DNA of 64,000 nt from Myxacorys almedinensis A (GTDB lineage Bacteria > Cyanobacteriota > Cyanobacteriia > Leptolyngbyales > Leptolyngbyaceae). Below are positions 49,079 through 57,446 of the stretch, in pieces (position 1 is the first letter of the stretch; each line of letters opens with the position of its first letter). Position numbers and translations under genes: made by a program. The stretch is taken from positions 1 through 64,000 of the forward strand of contig NZ_WVIE01000027.1 in the NCBI RefSeq assembly GCF_010091945.1, written 5' to 3'. A model generated the notes under the pieces. The model ran no database searches. It had not been told where the DNA came from and was given only the letters and a program-made list of their open reading frames with translations.

Positions 49079-49313
49079 TTTTTGTATAGGGATTTATCTC
49101 GCGACAGCACAGCGTTCTGGCGATGAAAAGCAACGAGATGGGTCAAACAATCGAAGCATCTGTTCAGATAACTCTGCCATATTCAGACTCAATTTGCCAT
49201 GGGCTAATGGGTGCGATTAGCGTTGGCTCCGCAAAGATTCAGATGGCTTCTTCAAAGGTGCGCTCTGCGCTAATCGCGTCGCCATACATGAAATGTTTGA
49301 TCCTCGAAGAGTG
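49079..49313. other. Intergenic region with a 10-bp inverted repeat
   Basis: GCGATTAGCG (49213-49222) and CGCTAATCGC (49268-49277) are perfect inverted arms 45 bp apart. A 63-codon plus-strand frame covers it but has no protein-like features. Confidence 0.5.
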
Positions 49314-49462
49314 ATACCAAATTGATTGTTCACTGCGACAGATCCTCGACCCCCTGCCTACAGCATCCCCCTTGGTCAGAAAGGACTTTCCGGCTCCTCT
49401 CCTGACTAAGAAGGGGTTGGGGGAGATCGCACATCTGTCGCATTGACAGATTAATTTGGTAT
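49314..49462 (-). repeat. MITE-like dispersed repeat, copy 3 (inverted)
   Basis: 149 bp bounded by ATACCAAATT and AATTTGGTAT, the best-preserved ends of the three copies (terminal inverted repeat about 28 bp, imperfect). Orientation is opposite to copies 1 and 2. The outer TA at each end would fit a TA target-site duplication. Confidence 0.9.
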
Positions 49463-49503
49463 GAGGTGAAGGGTTTGAAGACCATAACAAAACATTGTAC
49501 AAA

Positions 49504-49526
49504 AAAGCACTCGAAATGAGTGCTTT
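49504..49526 (-). terminator. Terminator of the small gene at 49557
   Basis: Perfect 9-bp arms AAAGCACTC/GAGTGCTTT with a 5-base loop. On the minus strand further T residues follow. Confidence 0.85.
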
Positions 49527-49556
49527 CTAAAGAAAATTCAATCGCCAAAATTTGAC

Positions 49557-49793
49557 CTACATCTTGCCTTTTTGCATGACTTCTTGCAAGTGAGTGCGTA
49601 CTTCTTGAGCCGCTTTGATCTCGTCTTGTTTCAGCTTGCGAAATAGCTCAACGCAGGGTTGGGAGTCCATATCTTGAGCGTCTTTGATGTAGGTATCGTA
49701 AGCTTTGACGGCTTCCGATTTGTTCTTCAGAACGGTGATCAAATCGTATTCAAGATCGCTTAAAGCACGAGAAGTTTCGGTAGTAGTAGACAT
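49557..49793 (-). CDS. Small conserved helical protein, function unknown
   Basis: A 78-residue soluble protein with the pattern LSDLEYDLITVLKNKSEAVKAYDTYIKDA, then CVELFRKLKQDEIKAAQEV and a final QKGKM. The charged helical pairs recall a two-helix hairpin of the rubrerythrin/ferritin-like type, but metal ligands are not obvious. It has its own terminator. The ATG at 49793 (MSTTTE) is favoured over 49799. Confidence 0.7.
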   Translation of the reverse strand: MSTTTETSRALSDLEYDLITVLKNKSEAVKAYDTYIKDAQDMDSQPCVELFRKLKQDEIKAAQEVRTHLQEVMQKGKM

Positions 49794-49861
49794 AAACATG
49801 GTTTAAAAACTACGCCTATAACAGTGGTTTAGAGAGATCGAGAGAAAATCTGTCTATAGGA

Positions 49862-50311
49862 TCAACTCCCTTTCACCAGCACAGATGTGCCATCGAGCTT
49901 GGTGGTGTAGGTTGCCAATGGCTCTGTTGCCGGTCCTTCTAGCACCTTTCCATCTGCCGCAAACGCAGAATTGTGACACGGACAGACGAATGCCTTCCGT
50001 TCACTTTTCCACTGCACAAGGCAGCCTTGATGGGTACAGGTAGGATTCACTGCTGCCAAGGCTTGAGGATCAGTCGGGTTTTGAACGACCGCGATCGAGC
50101 CGATCGCAGATTGCTCGACGAGCAGTTGACCCGATTTGTTTAATTCCTCGATCGTGCCCACGCTAAGAAAGCCATCGGGGCGAGTCGATATTTTTGCTGG
50201 GCTACCACCGCTTGAGCACGCCACAAGATTTGTTAGCGCAGCGGCAACGATCGGAGGGCGGCTACCGAGCCAGCCAACCCCAGCCCAAGATAAAAATTTG
50301 CGACGTTTCAT
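49862..50311 (-). CDS. Rieske [2Fe-2S] protein with TAT signal
   Basis: The 149-residue protein begins with a twin-arginine signal (KRRKFLSWAGVGWLG) and a Cys at 32 (VACSSGG), suggesting a lipid anchor. The Rieske domain has box I CTHQGC (Cys92, His94, Cys97) and box II CPCHNS (Cys110, Cys112, His113), so ligands and the disulphide pair are complete. It should carry electrons on the non-cytoplasmic side of a membrane. It is divergent from nirA; it is too short to be PetC. Confidence 0.9.
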   Translation of the reverse strand: MKRRKFLSWAGVGWLGSRPPIVAAALTNLVACSSGGSPAKISTRPDGFLSVGTIEELNKSGQLLVEQSAIGSIAVVQNPTDPQALAAVNPTCTHQGCLVQWKSERKAFVCPCHNSAFAADGKVLEGPATEPLATYTTKLDGTSVLVKGS

Positions 50312-50490
50312 TGAGTGTTCTCCCCAAACTTACTGAAATCTCTTTAAAGCCTACGCCATTCCTAAAGCTATCCCCCCTGAGGAAATTGCGGCAGGTTTAT
50401 TCTGCTTTAGGATGCCCGATTGGCGGCAAGCCTCAACGCTGGGAAACCTGCACCTCATGGGACATAGGGGCTGTAAGTCTGAAAATCTGA

Positions 50491-50503
50491 TGCATTGATC
50501 GCA
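50491..50503 (+). promoter_or_regulatory. Possible NtcB-binding site
   Basis: TGCATTGATCGCA fits, with one mismatch, the TGCA-N5-TGCA element that I recall for NtcB upstream of nirA. It lies 38 bp before the NtcA site. The assignment rests on memory of the motif and on the position. Confidence 0.45.
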
Positions 50504-50541
50504 TTCAATCTATGCGGAAACGAAATAAACCGTAACACTTT

Positions 50542-50583
50542 GTAGTTAGTGATACGGATCAGACCTTGAATCTTGCATAACCT
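50542..50583 (+). promoter_or_regulatory. NtcA-activated promoter of the nirA operon
   Basis: GTAGTTAGTGATAC is a perfect GTA-N8-TAC NtcA site (50542-50555), followed after 22 bp by TAACCT (50578-50583), a TAN3T -10 box. This is the classical NtcA-dependent promoter and should start transcription near 50590. Confidence 0.92.
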
Positions 50584-50714
50584 GAGTGTCATCAAGATTA
50601 TCAACTCATCAAAATTGTCAACTCACCGCATGGCAGATTTTTTAGGTTTGCCCTCGGTCTTGCATTTCAGTTCGTGTTCAGATTGAGAACACTTTTTATC
50701 ACAAGGCTTGACCC

Positions 50715-52661
50715 ATGACAGACACGATTTCAGCCGCCGTATCGCTCAATAAGTTTGAGAAGTTGAAAGCCGAGAAAGACGGTCTTGCGGTAAAGACTGA
50801 ACTGGAAGATTTTGCGCGCATTGGCTGGGAAGCCGTAGATGGCAACGATCGCGACCATCGCCTCAAGTGGTTGGGGGTGTTCTTCCGCCCGGTGACTCCT
50901 GGCAAATTTATGATGCGGATGCGGATGCCCAACGGCATTCTCACGAGCGGGCAAATGCGCGTCTTGGCGGAAGTGTTGCAGCGCTATGGAGAAGACGGCT
51001 ACGGCGACATCACGACCCGTCAAAACGTCCAACTGCGAGGCGTTCGGATCGAAGATTTGCCAGACATCTTCCGCCGGTTTGAGGAAGCAGGGCTGTCGAG
51101 TATGCAAACCGGAATGGATAATGTTCGCAATATTACTGGCTCTCCGGTGGCAGGCATTGATGCCGACGAACTGATTGACACTCGTGGGTTAGTTCGCAAA
51201 GTCCAAGACATGATTACGAACAATGGGCGGGGCAATCCAAGTTTTACGAATCTGCCCCGCAAATTTAACATTGCGATCGCAGGGTGTCGAGATAATTCCG
51301 TTCATGCCGAAATCAACGATATCGCCTTCATTCCGGCTTACAAAAACAGAACGCTGGGCTTTAACGTTGTCGTCGGTGGCTTCTTCTCTGCCAAACGCTG
51401 CGAGGCGGCTGTCCCCCTAAATGCCTGGGTTGACGCCCGCGATGTCGTGGCGCTGTGCGAAGCGATTTTGATCGTCTACCGCAATCACGGCTTACGCGCC
51501 AATCGTCAGAAATCTCGCTTGATGTGGCTGATCGACGAGTGGGGCATCGAGAAATTTCGCCAAGAGGTCGAACAGGAGTTTGGCGGGGTGCTTCAGACAG
51601 CGGCACCGAAAGACGAGTTTCTGTGGGATAAGCGCGATCACATCGGTATTCATGCTCAAAAACAACCGGGCTTAAACTACGTTGGGCTGCACGTTCCGGT
51701 CGGTCGGTTGTTTGCTCAAGACATGTTTGATCTCGCTCGCATTGCCGATGTCTACGGTAGTGGCGAAATTCGCTTGACGGTTGAGCAAAATGTGATCATT
51801 CCCAATGTCCCCGATTCTCGTGTTGCTGCCTTGACCCGCGAACCCCTGGTGCAAACACGGTTTTCCATTCAGCCCGAAAATTTGGCTCGGGCTTTGGTGT
51901 CGTGCACAGGCGCTCAGTTCTGCAACTTTGCGCTGATTGAAACCAAAAATCGCGCCGTGGCGTTGATCAACGAAATTGAGACAGAACTCCAGTGTTCTCG
52001 CCCCGTGCGGATTCACTGGACGGGTTGCCCCAACTCGTGCGGACAACCTCAGGTGGCAGACATTGGCTTAATGGGCACCAAGGTTCGCAAAGATGGCAAG
52101 ACGGTAGAAGGCGTTGATCTCTACCGAGGCGGCACGGTTGGTAAAAATGCTCATCTGGGGACTTGTGTTCAGAAAGGCATTCCCTGCGAGGATCTTAAGC
52201 CGATTCTGCAAGAAATTTTGGTGCAGGAATTTGGGGCAAAACCCCGATCTAGACTGCCAACAGCGATGAACCTGCCAACCAAAGCAGCGCGAGCCAAACC
52301 GATGAACGGAGTGACCAATGGATCGGTGGGGGCGACAGCCGTGCTATCTCGCCCCGAACTCCCGACTCAAGTTGCCCCGCCTCCAGCCGTTGCGGCTTCT
52401 GCAACCGTGAGTTTTGCCCAATCTAATCAGGAGATCGCCTGCACGCAGGATGACTTGATTTTAGAGATTGCAGAACAGGCTAGAGTCGCGATCGCTAGCA
52501 GTTGTCGATCGGGGACGTGCGGCACCTGCAAGGCGACCCTGCTATCGGGCGAAGTTAGCTATGACAGTGAGCCTGATGGGTTGGATGAGTGCGATCGCGC
52601 GGCAGGTCGCATTCTCACCTGCATTGCCCGACCTGTTGGGAAAGTTCGATTAGATGTGTAA
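50715..52661 (+). CDS. nirA: Ferredoxin-nitrite reductase with fused C-terminal [2Fe-2S] ferredoxin domain
   Basis: NirA reduces nitrite to ammonium with six electrons from ferredoxin. The 648-residue protein has the sirohaem/4Fe-4S ligands in CTGAQFCN (about 397) and TGCPNSCGQ (about 437), and an N-terminal MRMRMPNGILTSGQMR. After about residue 520 a linker (Ala/Pro-rich) leads to a plant-type ferredoxin domain with SCRSGTCGTCKA (about 596) and ILTC supplying four Cys. Typical NirA is about 510 residues, so the fusion adds about 130; I recall this in Plectonema boryanum. Confidence 0.96.
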   Translation: MTDTISAAVSLNKFEKLKAEKDGLAVKTELEDFARIGWEAVDGNDRDHRLKWLGVFFRPVTPGKFMMRMRMPNGILTSGQMRVLAEVLQRYGEDGYGDITTRQNVQLRGVRIEDLPDIFRRFEEAGLSSMQTGMDNVRNITGSPVAGIDADELIDTRGLVRKVQDMITNNGRGNPSFTNLPRKFNIAIAGCRDNSVHAEINDIAFIPAYKNRTLGFNVVVGGFFSAKRCEAAVPLNAWVDARDVVALCEAILIVYRNHGLRANRQKSRLMWLIDEWGIEKFRQEVEQEFGGVLQTAAPKDEFLWDKRDHIGIHAQKQPGLNYVGLHVPVGRLFAQDMFDLARIADVYGSGEIRLTVEQNVIIPNVPDSRVAALTREPLVQTRFSIQPENLARALVSCTGAQFCNFALIETKNRAVALINEIETELQCSRPVRIHWTGCPNSCGQPQVADIGLMGTKVRKDGKTVEGVDLYRGGTVGKNAHLGTCVQKGIPCEDLKPILQEILVQEFGAKPRSRLPTAMNLPTKAARAKPMNGVTNGSVGATAVLSRPELPTQVAPPPAVAASATVSFAQSNQEIACTQDDLILEIAEQARVAIASSCRSGTCGTCKATLLSGEVSYDSEPDGLDECDRAAGRILTCIARPVGKVRLDV

Positions 52662-52855
52662 TGTCAGCGTTGCTCCAAACCTTGCTTGAGCTATTTACAA
52701 TTTCATCTAATTTTATAGTTAGTCAGGTTGTTTTTTAGCTTGGCTAATTTCTCTGAGCTAACTCTGAGCTAACTCTGAAGATAGTTTTGGTATTCAGCAT
52801 AGGCTGTTGCCACTCGTGTTCTAAATCCACTCTTACTAAATTGGTTGGGGACGAA

Positions 52856-54190
52856 ATGACTCACTTCTCAAGACGGAAATTTATCATTACCGCAGGCGCA
52901 AGTGCAACGGGAGCACTGTTGGTCAATGGATGCAGCACCGGGTTAAACAAGAGCGCAACCAGTAGCGGGGCAAATTCAAGTGCGATTCCGGCTGTCAATT
53001 CTGGCACCGGCGACACGCCAGAAACCGCAAAAGCCACCCTAGGATTCATTGCCCTCACCGATTGTTCTCCGCTTGCGATCGCCAAAGAAAAGGGCATGTT
53101 CGCCAAATACGGCATGACCGATGTGAATGTTGCTAAGCAAACGTCTTGGGCAGTGACCCGCGATAACCTCGAACTGGGCAGCGATCGCGGGGGCATTGAT
53201 GGCGCACACATTTTAACGCCGATGCCCTTTTTGCTGACAACCGGCAAAATCACCAAAGGCGGTACCCCTGTGCCCATGTATATCTTGGCGCGGCTCAATA
53301 CTGACGGTCAGGGCATTTCTCTGTCAAATGATTATAAAGAGCTTGACATTGCCGCCAAAGCTGAACGGCTGAAAGCGAAAGTAGACGAGCGCAAAGCCGC
53401 CAACCAAAAGTTTAAGTGTGCCGTCACGTTTCCGGGCGGTACTCACGATCTGTGGATGCGCTATTGGCTGGCCGCCAATGGCATTGATCCCATGAACGAT
53501 GTTGATATTGTGGTGGTTCCACCGCCCCAAATGGTTGCCAATATGGAAACCAAAACGATGGATGCCTTCTGTGTAGGCGAACCTTGGAATCAGCGATTAG
53601 TCTCTAAAAATCTTGGGTTCAACGCCGTTACCACGGGTGAAATGTGGAAGAATCATCCTGAGAAAGCGCTTTCCATGCGAGCCGATTGGGTTGATAAAAA
53701 TCCGAAAGCGGCAAAGGCGGTTTTGATGGCAGTGCAAGAAGCGCAGCAATGGTGTGATAAAGATGAAAACAAAGAAGAGATGGCTAAAATTGTCTCTGCG
53801 GACAAATACATCAAAGCGCCTGCCTCTGACATTATTGAGCGCATGAAGGGCAATTTTGATTTTGGCAACGGTCGCACCCTCCAAAACAGCGATCTGATGA
53901 TGAAGTTTTGGCGTGAGAATGCATCGTTCCCCTACAAAAACCATGACCTCTGGTTTGTGACGGAGAACATTCGCTGGGGCTATCTGCCGGGGGATACGGA
54001 TGCCAAAGCGCTAGTTGATAAAGTCAATCGTTCTGATTTGTGGAAGGAAGCCGCCACAGCCATCGGCGCGCCAGAGGCAGAGATTCCCAAAGAAGACTCG
54101 CGCGGCGTCGAGACGTTTTTTGACGGGATCGCGTTTGATGGGGCAAATCCTAGAGCCTACCTCGATAGCCTCAAGTTTAAGACCGCCTAG
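52856..54190 (+). CDS. nrtA: Nitrate/nitrite-binding lipoprotein NrtA
   Basis: NrtA is the solute-binding protein of the NrtABCD nitrate/nitrite transporter. The 444-residue protein starts with a TAT-like signal (SRRKFIITAGASATG) ending in a lipobox VNGC. The binding domain follows: ATLGFIALTDCSPLAIAKEKGMFAKYG, GGTHDLWMRYWLAANGIDP, VVPPPQMVANMETKTMDAFCVGEPWN. ATG 52856 is preferred; the frame extends to 52787. It is second in the nir operon, 194 bp after nirA. Confidence 0.96.
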   Translation: MTHFSRRKFIITAGASATGALLVNGCSTGLNKSATSSGANSSAIPAVNSGTGDTPETAKATLGFIALTDCSPLAIAKEKGMFAKYGMTDVNVAKQTSWAVTRDNLELGSDRGGIDGAHILTPMPFLLTTGKITKGGTPVPMYILARLNTDGQGISLSNDYKELDIAAKAERLKAKVDERKAANQKFKCAVTFPGGTHDLWMRYWLAANGIDPMNDVDIVVVPPPQMVANMETKTMDAFCVGEPWNQRLVSKNLGFNAVTTGEMWKNHPEKALSMRADWVDKNPKAAKAVLMAVQEAQQWCDKDENKEEMAKIVSADKYIKAPASDIIERMKGNFDFGNGRTLQNSDLMMKFWRENASFPYKNHDLWFVTENIRWGYLPGDTDAKALVDKVNRSDLWKEAATAIGAPEAEIPKEDSRGVETFFDGIAFDGANPRAYLDSLKFKTA

Positions 54191-54292
54191 AGTTGGGTGA
54201 GAGACGAGGGAAGAGTGCAGGCAATTAACTGCCGTAGAACCCGTCTTGCGTCTCCGAATTGCCTCTTTTAAGAAATCGCTTCTTCTATGACA

Positions 54293-54432
54293 TTGAGCAA
54301 TTGAGGGAACTCTCACCCTAGCTTTCTTTTTCAAAGAGGGAACCAGAGGGGGAGCGGCTCCTCTCTGAGAAAGGGTTGGCAAAGTTTTTGAGCCGCTCTG
54401 CGAGAGGGCGAAAGCGTGATGATATTGCTCAA
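54293..54432. repeat. 140-bp inverted-repeat element inside the nrt operon
   Basis: Perfect 9-bp ends TTGAGCAAT and ATTGCTCAA enclose a GC-rich interior with further small hairpins (GAGCGGCTC near 54349, GAGCCGCTC near 54391). It has no coding capacity and lies in the nrtA-nrtB gap. It is unrelated to the MITE-like copies at 922, 40151 and 49314. Confidence 0.65.
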
Positions 54433-54488
54433 CCCGCCCCATTTACCCTCAGCGTTGAACTCACTTCACCCCGTTAGGAATTTCTGCC

Positions 54489-55325
54489 ATGACCAGTATC
54501 AACCCATCGGCTCGGCTCAAAAAGCCATCGCAGCTATCGAAGAAAGCGGCTAACCTTGCAAAGTCCTCGGTGCCGATCATCATTTGTTTAGCGATCGCAC
54601 TGGGAGTTTGGCAACTGCTTTGTCTCGCTCCAGATTCTAAAATGCCAAGTCCGATTCGAGTTATTGCCCAAACCTGGACGCTGATTCTCGACCCGTTTTA
54701 TGACAACGGCGGCACTGATAAAGGACTTGGATTGCAGATTTTGATTAGCTTGCAGCGCGTTGCCTTTGGCTATAGCCTAGCCGCGATCGCAGGCATTTCG
54801 ATCGGGGCATTCATCGGCTTAAACTCATTTATGCGCCGAGGTCTCGACCCCATTATTCAAGTCCTGCGAACCGTACCACCGTTGGCATGGCTGCCGATCG
54901 CCTTGGGCATTTTTCAAAGCAGCGATCCAGCCACTATTTTTGTAATTTTTATTACTGCTATTTGGCCTATTTTGATCAACACTGCGGTAGGCGTGCAGCA
55001 AATTCCCCAAGACTATAACAACGTTGCGAAGGTATTGCGGCTCTCTGGCAAAGAGTATTTCTTTAGCATTTTGCTACCGTCTACGGTTCCCTACGTGTTT
55101 GGGGGCTTGAGAATTGGCATTGGGTTGGCATGGTTGGCGATCGTAGCGGCTGAAATGTTGAAGGCAGAAGGCGGCATCGGGTTCAAGATTTGGGACGCCT
55201 ATAACGCAGGCAACGAAAATAGCATGAGCGAAATCGTGATTTGCGTGCTATATGTCGGGTTGGTGGGTCTGGCGCTCGATCGGCTGGTGGGTTGGATTGG
55301 CTCTCGCATTGGCTCCGATAGTTAA
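54489..55325 (+). CDS. nrtB: Nitrate/nitrite transporter permease NrtB
   Basis: The 278-residue membrane subunit forms the channel of NrtABCD. It has about six helices (first: VPIIICLAIALGVWQLLCLA) and the ABC coupling loop VAKVLRLSGKEYFFSILLPSTVPYV. The LAWLAIVAAEMLKAEGGIGF segment is typical of the nitrate/sulfonate/taurine permease family. It is followed by nrtC after 49 bp. Confidence 0.95.
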   Translation: MTSINPSARLKKPSQLSKKAANLAKSSVPIIICLAIALGVWQLLCLAPDSKMPSPIRVIAQTWTLILDPFYDNGGTDKGLGLQILISLQRVAFGYSLAAIAGISIGAFIGLNSFMRRGLDPIIQVLRTVPPLAWLPIALGIFQSSDPATIFVIFITAIWPILINTAVGVQQIPQDYNNVAKVLRLSGKEYFFSILLPSTVPYVFGGLRIGIGLAWLAIVAAEMLKAEGGIGFKIWDAYNAGNENSMSEIVICVLYVGLVGLALDRLVGWIGSRIGSDS

Positions 55326-55374
55326 TTTCGCTTGTTCTGCGCTTTCGTTTCGCTGTCCTTCATCCTTGATCCCC

Positions 55375-57384
55375 ATGTCTTTCTTTGTTGAAATTGATCA
55401 CATCGATCGCACCTTTCCCCTTAAAGATGGCGGCAGCTACATTGCCCTCAAAAATATTGACCTCAACGTTAAAAAGGGAGAATTTGTTTCTCTGATTGGT
55501 CACTCTGGCTGCGGTAAGTCTACGCTACTCAACATTCTGGCAGGTCTCGATAAACCCACCCAAGGCGGAATTGTTCTAGATGGTCGGCAAGTGACAGAAC
55601 CTGGTCCCGACCGGATGATGGTGTTTCAAAACTATTCGCTGTTGCCGTGGAAAACGGTTCGCGAAAATGTTTCGCTTGCGGTGGAGAAAGTTCTAAAAAC
55701 CTTGCCCAAAGATGAGCGCGATCGCATTGTTGAACATCACATCGATCTGGTGGGCTTACGCAACGCTGCCGATAAAAAACCTCGCGAACTTTCTGGCGGC
55801 ATGAAACAACGGGTGGCGATCGCCCGTGCCCTTGCCATTCGTCCAAAACTTTTGCTGCTAGACGAACCCTTTGGCGCACTAGATGCCCTCACCCGGGGTA
55901 ACTTGCAGCAGCAACTGATGCAAATCTGCGAAGAAAACCATCTCACCTGTGTCATGGTGACGCACGACGTAGACGAAGCCTTGCTGCTCTCCGATCGCAT
56001 TGTGATGCTCACCAATGGGCCTGAATCCCATGTGGGGCAAATTCTCGACGTGGCGATTCCCCGCCCGCGTCAGCGCTTGGAAGTGGTAAACCATCCGAGC
56101 TATTACAGTTTGAGAAACGAAATCATTTATTTTCTCAATCAGCAAAAGCGCGACAAGAAACGCAAGCAAAAACAGATCGGTGCGATCGCGCGCAACGGCT
56201 TGGAAAAGGTCAACCTCGATATTGGGTTTGTGCCGCTCACCGACTGCGCCCCCCTCGTGGTTGCCAAGGAGAAAGGATTTTTCGCCAAGCATGGGCTAGA
56301 ACAGGTCAACCTCAGCCGCGAACCGAGTTGGAAAGCCGTAGCAGACGGCATCCGCACCCAGCGCCTAGATGCCGCGCAAATGCTGGCAGGAATGCCCCTT
56401 GCCATGACCTTAGGCTACGCCGACAACCCCCGACTGCCGGTGATCACGGCGCTGGTGACGGCTCGCAACGGCAACGCAATCACGCTGAAAAAAGAATTTC
56501 TCGATCGCGGCGTGCGATCGCTGAGCGACTTGAAATCGGTGCTCAAAGACGACCCGGTTACGCTGGCAACCGTGCACCCCACCTCAATGCACAACCTGAT
56601 GTTGCGCTACTGGTTGGCATCGGCAGGCATCGACCCAGACCACGATTTGAAACTGACGATCGTGCCGCCTCCCCAAATGGTTGCCAACCTCAGCGCCGGG
56701 AATATTGACGGCTACTGTGTGGGAGAACCGTGGAACTCCCGCGCGATTCGGGAAGGCTTGGGCTACGCGATCGCAACGGATCTAGACATCTGGGCGGCTC
56801 ATCCTGAAAAAGTGCTCGGCGTGCGAGAAGACTGGACAAACCAGCACCCCGAAACCCACAATGCCCTCGTGAAAGCCCTGCTCGAAGCCTGCGAATATTG
56901 CGACGATCGCCGCAACCGAGAAGAAATTCTCAGCTTGATGGCGCGTCCTCAGTACATGGGTGCGTCGGCAGACTATGCGCGTCCGGGCTTTATCGATGCC
57001 TACGATCGCGGCACAGGAGAAGCACCCGAATCGCTGCTGCGCTTCAATCAGTTTCATGTCGATAACGCCAACTGCCCCGGACGAGCAGAAGGACTCTGGA
57101 TCTTGACTCAACTGGCTCGGTGGGAGATTACCGCCTTCCCTCGCAACTGGATCGAGGTTTTAGAACGGGTGCGCCGGGTGGATGTCTACGGTCGAGCGGC
57201 AAGAGAATTGGGGCTGCCCGACAACGAGGGCAACCGCCACCCCTTCCAACTGTTCGATGGCAAAGTGTTTAACCCTGACGACCCGATCGGCTATCTCAAC
57301 AGTCTGGAGATCGGTCGAGACCTCCGCATCGAAGAGATCATCATCGACCCTGTTAGCGAGAGTCATCTTGCGATCGCGGTGTAG
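55375..57384 (+). CDS. nrtC: Nitrate transporter ATPase NrtC with fused solute-binding domain
   Basis: NrtC joins an ATPase (GHSGCGKSTLLNILAGLDKP, Q-loop VFQNYSLLPW, signature ELSGGMKQRVAIARA, Walker B LLLLDEPFGALDA) to a C-terminal NrtA-like domain from about residue 280 (NLDIGFVPLTDCAPLVVAKE, VPPPQMVANLSAGNIDGYC). In the family this second domain senses nitrate or ammonium and regulates transport. From ATG 55375 it has 669 residues, the normal size; the frame stays open into nrtB to 55252, which is not used. Confidence 0.97.
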   Translation: MSFFVEIDHIDRTFPLKDGGSYIALKNIDLNVKKGEFVSLIGHSGCGKSTLLNILAGLDKPTQGGIVLDGRQVTEPGPDRMMVFQNYSLLPWKTVRENVSLAVEKVLKTLPKDERDRIVEHHIDLVGLRNAADKKPRELSGGMKQRVAIARALAIRPKLLLLDEPFGALDALTRGNLQQQLMQICEENHLTCVMVTHDVDEALLLSDRIVMLTNGPESHVGQILDVAIPRPRQRLEVVNHPSYYSLRNEIIYFLNQQKRDKKRKQKQIGAIARNGLEKVNLDIGFVPLTDCAPLVVAKEKGFFAKHGLEQVNLSREPSWKAVADGIRTQRLDAAQMLAGMPLAMTLGYADNPRLPVITALVTARNGNAITLKKEFLDRGVRSLSDLKSVLKDDPVTLATVHPTSMHNLMLRYWLASAGIDPDHDLKLTIVPPPQMVANLSAGNIDGYCVGEPWNSRAIREGLGYAIATDLDIWAAHPEKVLGVREDWTNQHPETHNALVKALLEACEYCDDRRNREEILSLMARPQYMGASADYARPGFIDAYDRGTGEAPESLLRFNQFHVDNANCPGRAEGLWILTQLARWEITAFPRNWIEVLERVRRVDVYGRAARELGLPDNEGNRHPFQLFDGKVFNPDDPIGYLNSLEIGRDLRIEEIIIDPVSESHLAIAV

Positions 57385-57446
57385 GTCGATCCCGCCCTTC
57401 CTCTATCTCAATCTTGGCAACATCATCCCTTCTCCCACTCTGTGCT

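Larger units (their letters stand above)
50312..50714 (+). other. Divergent nirA/Rieske intergenic region
   Basis: The 403-bp region holds the NtcA promoter of nirA (50542-50583) and a TGCA-N5-CGCA element (50491-50503). The transcript leader downstream of the promoter is about 125 bp. No second promoter pointing to the Rieske gene is evident from the same NtcA site. Confidence 0.7.

Noticed and set aside
49079-49100. GTA-N8-TAT resembling an NtcA site near the HEAT gene
   Set aside because: The last triplet is TAT, not TAC, and no -10 box has the right spacing.
49123-49314. Plus-strand 63-codon frame between the HEAT gene and MITE copy 3
   Set aside because: It spans an inverted repeat, lacks a ribosome-binding site and has no familiar pattern.
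50513-50555. Use of the nirA NtcA site as a promoter for the divergent Rieske gene
   Set aside because: On the minus strand no TAN3T element lies 21-24 bp from the site.
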